From the NCBI GenBank assembly GCA_963677085.2, contig CAXXFH010000004.1, forward strand, positions 2,914,001 to 2,978,000: DNA of 64,000 nt. Reading direction: 5' to 3'. The notes under the pieces were generated by a model that saw only the letters and a program-made list of their open reading frames with translations, was not told where the DNA came from and did no database searches. This document shows, in pieces, positions 60,446 through 64,000 of this stretch; within the stretch, counting starts at the first letter, position 1; each line of letters begins with the position of its first letter. This stretch comes from G963677085 sp963677085. Its GTDB lineage: Bacteria > Planctomycetota > Planctomycetia > Pirellulales > Thermoguttaceae. A program made the translations under genes and the position numbers.

Positions 60446-61726
60446 ATGAAGGTGCATCTCAACTACGGCCGCTCGGGCTTAACGGCAGAGCTGCCTGAGA
60501 AAAACGTCGTCAAGTGTTTGAAGTATCAGACGGCCCCCCCTCTGGCCGACCCGGTCGCCGCGGTCGAAGCCGTGCTGGCGGCGCCGGTGGGTATGCCGGC
60601 GCTGGTTGAATTAGCCCGAGGACGTCGCGACGCCTGCGTGGTGGTCAGCGACGTCACGCGCCCGGTGCCCAACCCGGTGCTTCTGCCGCCGATTCTCGAA
60701 ACCCTCCAGCGCGGCGGCATTCCGCGCGACAAGATCCTCATTCTCGTGGCCACTGGGCTGCACCGCCCCAACGAAGGCGACGAACTGCGCGAAATGGTCG
60801 GCTCGTTCGCGTTTGAGAACTACCGGATCGAAAACCACTTCGGGCAAGAGCGGTCGCAGCACACCTATTTGGGCGAAAGCCCCAACGGCGTGCCCGTCTG
60901 GATCGACAGCCGCTACGTCGAGGCCGATCTGAAGATTACCACCGGGTTGATCGAGCCCCATTTCATGGCCGGTTTCTCAGGCGGGCGAAAGCTGATCTGC
61001 CCAGGCTTGGCGGCGCTAGAGACGATTCGCGCCTGGCACAGTCCTCAGTTTCTCGAACATCCGCTGGCGACCAACGGCGTGATCGACGGTAACCCGGTGC
61101 ATGCCGAGAACACGGCGATCGGCCGAATGGCCGGGTGCGATTTCATCGTGAACGTGGTGATCGACGACGAGCGCCGCATTCTCAAAGTGGTGGCCGGCGA
61201 CATGATCGAGGCCTGGGAGGCTGGCGTAAGCTTCGCCCGAGGGCCGGTGACCGACACGGTTGCCGAGCCGGTCGACATCGTGGTGACCACGTCGGCCGGC
61301 TATCCGCTGGACACGTCTTTCTACCAGTGCGTGAAGGGGATGGTCGGGGCGATGGACATCGTGAAGCCCGGCGGCACGATCATCCTGGCGGCCAGCCTGA
61401 GCGAAGGCATCGGCAGCCCCGAGTTTCAGCGTCTCTACGCCGAAAACGACTCGCCCGAGGGCTTCATGCACCGCATCACCCACGACGGCTACTTCGTGAT
61501 GGACCAATGGCAACTCGAGGAGTACGCTAAGGTCGCGCGGAAGGCCAAAGTGAAGGTGGTCACCGACGGTCTGCCGCCCGAAACGCTTCGGCAGTTGTTC
61601 GTCGAACCGGCCGAAAGCGTGGAAACGGCCGTCGCCGATTCGCTCGAAGAATACGGTCCGGAAGCCACGATCGCGGTCATCCCCGAAGGGCCGTATGTGA
61701 TGGCCAAGCTCGACGGCAAAGGCTGA
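60446..61726 (+). CDS. larA: LarA-type nickel-pincer racemase/epimerase
   Basis: The 426-residue protein matches LarA, which racemises lactate or other 2-hydroxyacids with the nickel-pincer (NPN) cofactor. Visible motifs: DVTRPVPNP, ATGLHRPNEGDE (catalytic His), LIEPHFMAGFSGGRKLICPGLAA (second His; the cofactor-linked Lys), HAENTAIGRMAG and SAGYPLDTSFYQCVKGM. LarB/C/E cofactor genes are not in the window. LarA homologs act on many 2-hydroxyacids, so the substrate is open. ATG 60446 follows GAGGCCTCCC. Confidence 0.92.
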   Translation: MKVHLNYGRSGLTAELPEKNVVKCLKYQTAPPLADPVAAVEAVLAAPVGMPALVELARGRRDACVVVSDVTRPVPNPVLLPPILETLQRGGIPRDKILILVATGLHRPNEGDELREMVGSFAFENYRIENHFGQERSQHTYLGESPNGVPVWIDSRYVEADLKITTGLIEPHFMAGFSGGRKLICPGLAALETIRAWHSPQFLEHPLATNGVIDGNPVHAENTAIGRMAGCDFIVNVVIDDERRILKVVAGDMIEAWEAGVSFARGPVTDTVAEPVDIVVTTSAGYPLDTSFYQCVKGMVGAMDIVKPGGTIILAASLSEGIGSPEFQRLYAENDSPEGFMHRITHDGYFVMDQWQLEEYAKVARKAKVKVVTDGLPPETLRQLFVEPAESVETAVADSLEEYGPEATIAVIPEGPYVMAKLDGKG

Positions 61727-62109
61727 AGATTTCTGATTTTTGATTTCGGATTTCTGATTGGGAACAGGCAAAGCCGCTCGCGGCTTCGCCGAATCTGGTC
61801 GATTGGGAGGTTGGCACTATTCGCCATGTCTTCGTGGCTTTTCGTGTTTCTTGTGGCAAGAAAAAACGGCCACGAAAAACACGAAAAGGTACGAAAACGT
61901 AGGGCGGGACGAGCGAAGCGAGCCCCGCCGGCTCCAAACGGAACGTGCCTTTCCCCCGCTCGGCGCATAACAGCATTGCCCCAATTCATAAAGAGACTTG
62001 GGCCAGCCGGCATTTGGCGAAGGTTTATCCAAACCCGGATTCGGCGGGGCTCGCTTTGCCTGTCCTACGCTGCCAGATACGAATCCAAGACCATGAAAGG
62101 ATGGCAAGA
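61727..62109. other. intergenic region with two long inverted repeats
   Basis: First, 61838-61857 (CTTTTCGTGTTTCTTGTGGC) pairs with 61869-61888 with two mismatches. Second, 61899-61931 (TAGGGCGGGACGAGCGAAGC, then GAGCCCCGCC) pairs with 62037-62070. No supported gene. Confidence 0.75.
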
Positions 62110-62592
62110 ATGGAGCCAGTACGTTTTCGGCGAGGTTTGTTTGGCGCCGTCGTCGGTGCGTGTGTCGTCGCGACACTGTTGTTGATCTTCCACCAACACC
62201 GATCATCGTTGCCGGATGTCCAGGGCCAAGATCTCGTCAAAAAGTATCCCAACGAAGAATTCAACGCTTCCATAGTGCAAATACTTGCCCATCGCGACAA
62301 GTATCATGGCAAGAAAGTGCGGATTGAAGGATACCTACATGTGGAGTTTGAAGGCACGGCAATCTACTTGTCGAAAGAGGATGCGGAATACGGAATGACG
62401 CGAAATGGGTTCTGTGTATCGTTCGACAAGGAATCCGTACCCTACGAAGGTATCGTTGGCCCAGTCCAGTTCGACAGAAAGTATGTGCTTATCGAGGGAA
62501 CGTTCAACAAGAACAACATGGGGCATATGAGTAGTTGGCAGGGGGCAATCCAAGGAGTTAATCGAATAATGGAACTGGAAAGACACCCATAG
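62110..62592 (+). CDS. hypothetical membrane-anchored protein
   Basis: The start is ATG 62110 (MEPVRFRRGLF), preceded by AAAGGA; an ATG 9 nt earlier is possible. The 160-residue protein has one N-terminal helix (about 9-28). A soluble domain (about 45-155) contains FNASIVQILAHRDKYHGKKVRIEGYLHV and DRKYVLIEGTFNKNNMG. The 'KYHGKKVRIEGYL...GxF' spacing resembles small OB-fold or lipoprotein tRNA_anti-like domains. Unknown function. Codons are less GC-biased than in neighbours. Confidence 0.7.
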   Translation: MEPVRFRRGLFGAVVGACVVATLLLIFHQHRSSLPDVQGQDLVKKYPNEEFNASIVQILAHRDKYHGKKVRIEGYLHVEFEGTAIYLSKEDAEYGMTRNGFCVSFDKESVPYEGIVGPVQFDRKYVLIEGTFNKNNMGHMSSWQGAIQGVNRIMELERHP

Positions 62593-62706
62593 GCTTCTGC
62601 CAGCCAAGGTCAATGACCTTGTGGAAGATCAACTCGTGGGCCGTCTCAAAGAGTACGGGTTGGCGAGCAGTCCATGGCACCCAGTACCCGGCAAGGAATA
62701 CTTGCG

Positions 62707-63273
62707 ATGCAGGACAACTCAAATAGGCCGGCTGAACAAGCCCTCGATGAGGCATGGTCAACGATCCTTGTGCGCAAGGCGTGGTTTCATCGCGGCATTC
62801 GGCTGAGTGTCGTCATTGCGATTATGCTGCTGGCCTGGGATGTGGCGTTCAGCGGATCATGTGTTATGTCGTTGTTGTTCTGCCCGATTTGGTTTCTGGG
62901 CAGCATCCTGAAAAACGCGCTCCAGCGGCCTGGTTGGGGACTCGCTCTTTGCAGGATTGCCATTCCCGCCATGACATTGGTACTGGTGCTGGCAAACGAC
63001 GCCTTTCAGCTGAAGGTCGCGGAGGAAAACGCCCAGCGAATCATCGCGGCGTGCGACGAATTTCATGCGGCCAAGGGGAGGTATCCCAAGACCCTTGACG
63101 AACTCGTGCCCGACTATTTGGCGTCCGTCCCACAAGCCAAGTATTGCCTGAGCTTTGGCGAGTTCACGTATTTCAACTCCTCAGGCAGTCCCATGTTGAT
63201 GTGGTGCGTTGTTCCGCCGTACGGACGGAAGCACTTCGATTTCGAGGATCGGCGATGGGGTTACCTCGACTGA
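62707..63273 (+). CDS. hypothetical membrane protein with pseudopilin-like C-terminal segment
   Basis: The start is ATG 62707 (MQDNSNRPAEQ), giving 188 residues; an ATG 33 nt upstream is possible. Hydrophobic helices at about 32-52, 55-72 and 80-101. The C-terminal AACDEFHAAKGRYPKTLDELVPDYLASVPQ resembles the region after the helix in type II secretion pseudopilins (YHxxxGxYPxxLxxLxPxYL). Function unknown. The 3' end was duplicated downstream (see 63257-63348). Lower GC than neighbours. Confidence 0.72.
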   Translation: MQDNSNRPAEQALDEAWSTILVRKAWFHRGIRLSVVIAIMLLAWDVAFSGSCVMSLLFCPIWFLGSILKNALQRPGWGLALCRIAIPAMTLVLVLANDAFQLKVAEENAQRIIAACDEFHAAKGRYPKTLDELVPDYLASVPQAKYCLSFGEFTYFNSSGSPMLMWCVVPPYGRKHFDFEDRRWGYLD

Positions 63274-63348
63274 AAGAATCCAAAACCGGCGGGGCTCGCT
63301 TTGCTCGACCCACCCTACGTTACTGGGGTCACCTCGACTGAAAAAATC
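63257..63348 (+). repeat. 24-bp direct repeat flanking a GGCGGGGCTCGCTTTGC element
   Basis: 63257-63280 (GGGGTTACCTCGACTGAAAG...) and 63325-63348 match at 21 of 24 positions. Between them lies a CGGCGGGGCTCGCTTTGCTC unit of the family at 61899 and 62037. The left copy codes the last residues and stop of the preceding gene. Confidence 0.85.
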
Positions 63349-63434
63349 GTAATACTTTACCCAACTGAAGTAGTCGAGAACCTTGGGGTGGTGTATGTGC
63401 GTACATGAATCATGTGAGCACTACATGCACACGG

Positions 63435-63600
63435 ATGAATCTCGACGAAGTACTTGGCCCGTCGCTGACGGAGGAACAAGCACGGGAAATCTACTATCAG
63501 GGCGTCGAGGCAGTTGTCTTGGCGCTTCTGTCCCTGGCACCTTTGTCTGTCTCTACGGCGGCATCTCCCCACCATCCCAGCGAGTCAGTTCTCGCCTGGG
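63435..63600 (+). pseudogene. possible N-terminal remnant of an IS66-like transposase
   Basis: MNLDEVLGPSLTEEQAREIY, then QGVEAVVLALLSLA, resembles the opening of planctomycete IS66-like transposases as I recall them. After about 55 residues the frame enters a repeat (63615-63664) and ends. No other part of an IS66 is visible up to the window end. The match is from memory and short, so this is tentative. Confidence 0.33.
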
Positions 63601-63614
63601 CCCCATCGCGAAGG

Positions 63615-63664
63615 GGGTGCCTGTTTGGCTGGCGAGGCGCGCCCCGCCAACCAAACAGGCACCC
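63615..63664. repeat. 20-nt inverted repeat GGGTGCCTGTTTGGCTGGCG
   Basis: 63615-63634 pairs with 63645-63664 with one G-T pair; loop AGGCGCGCCC. It interrupts the possible transposase remnant. Confidence 0.9.
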
Positions 63665-64000
63665 CTGATCCCCCAGTCCCTACGGCTTAGACTCTGTGCC
63701 ATGGGGAAAATCGAATTTCCTATCCCTTTTTTTTCTCCAATTTCCGTGTCTACCGTCTATTTGTAAATGGGGGCATGGATTCGGCACAGTCGGTGTCGGG
63801 TGTTATCGCGTCGTGCGCGGTGTTCTGCTCCGAATCCGAGATTCCTCCGTGGTGGTTTTCGGGCATGATCGCTTCCGTCGTAGTTGATGGTTGAACCAAG
63901 CCGCTGCGCACAGCGCTTTTCTGGTGTTGTTGTAGATTGGCGTTTTGGCCGTTTATGCGACGGTGTCGGCGGTCGGGTTGGCCGAGCGTTTATCGTAACA
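63665..64000. other. window end, no supported gene
   Basis: A T8-rich tract lies near 63728 (CCCTTTTTTTTCTCC). No open frame with recognisable homology in the remaining bases. Confidence 0.4.

Overview
The window reads as a chromosome segment of a planctomycete, most likely a Pirellulales-type organism. The evidence is the combination of a DUF1559 pseudopilin with its partner carboxypeptidase-regulatory-like lipoprotein, four PEP-CTERM secreted proteins, a sulfatase, many putative sugar-processing enzymes, planctomycete-style Ser/Thr kinases, a protein with the FDPYxKWLGI N-terminal domain, and the small basic protein of the Chlamydiae/Verrucomicrobia/Planctomycetes group. Coding is GC-rich with strong G/C at third positions, genes are mostly single or in short runs, and the intergenic spaces are filled with palindromic repeats. 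No rRNA, tRNA, CRISPR array or complete transposon was seen.

Layout. 1-1.8 kb: a truncated secreted protein, an ASCH protein and a membrane protein. 2.1-6.4 kb (minus): the rpmI-rplT-pheS-pheT translation cluster without infC, with palindromes in its gaps and one inside pheT. 6.6-8.6 kb: a large TPR lipoprotein behind a G10 tract. 8.8-14.4 kb (minus): two near-identical GH39-like glycosidase genes flanking a DUF6259-type glycosidase gene. 14.6-16.4 kb: tandem PEP-CTERM paralogs. 17-23 kb: a signalling block (kinase with extracytoplasmic sensor, FHA/class III cyclase, J-like membrane protein). 23.6-28.1 kb: a NapH-NapG fusion, metG and a SecD-like P1 protein. 28.3-30.6 kb: a PEP-CTERM SGNH hydrolase and a stand-alone copy of its C-terminal domain. 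31-39.8 kb: small membrane protein, coiled-coil membrane protein, fumarase, GYD protein, Kef-type antiporter with CBS pair, and a sirtuin lacking zinc cysteines. 39.9-45.7 kb: CPBP protease, secreted alpha/beta hydrolase, C45 acyltransferase-like hydrolase and sulfatase. 45.9-47.6 kb: DUF1559 plus lipoprotein. 48-54.5 kb: a putative sugar cluster (DUF4432, cupin isomerase-like, TIM-barrel isomerase, Gfo/Idh/MocA oxidoreductase) carrying two inserted passengers (DUF559 nuclease, four-helix-bundle protein), each bracketed by repeats. 54.7-61.7 kb: scpB, rpe, a histidine-phosphatase fold lacking its catalytic histidines, accD, an atypical kinase, the small basic protein and a LarA-type racemase. 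62-64 kb: two orphan membrane proteins and a possible IS66-like remnant.

The most unusual signal is not a gene. At least twelve dispersed elements share a short hairpin followed by a 14-nt motif near CTCCCGTTGGTCGC. Hairpin loops and some stem bases vary while pairing is kept. Many copies sit in the same orientation just ahead of a gene, and one fills a whole intergenic gap and appears to supply the ribosome-binding site. Other points of interest are the altered catalytic motifs (phosphatase, sirtuin, sulfatase, kinase), the PheT without a tRNA-binding OB domain, and the repeat-bracketed passenger genes.
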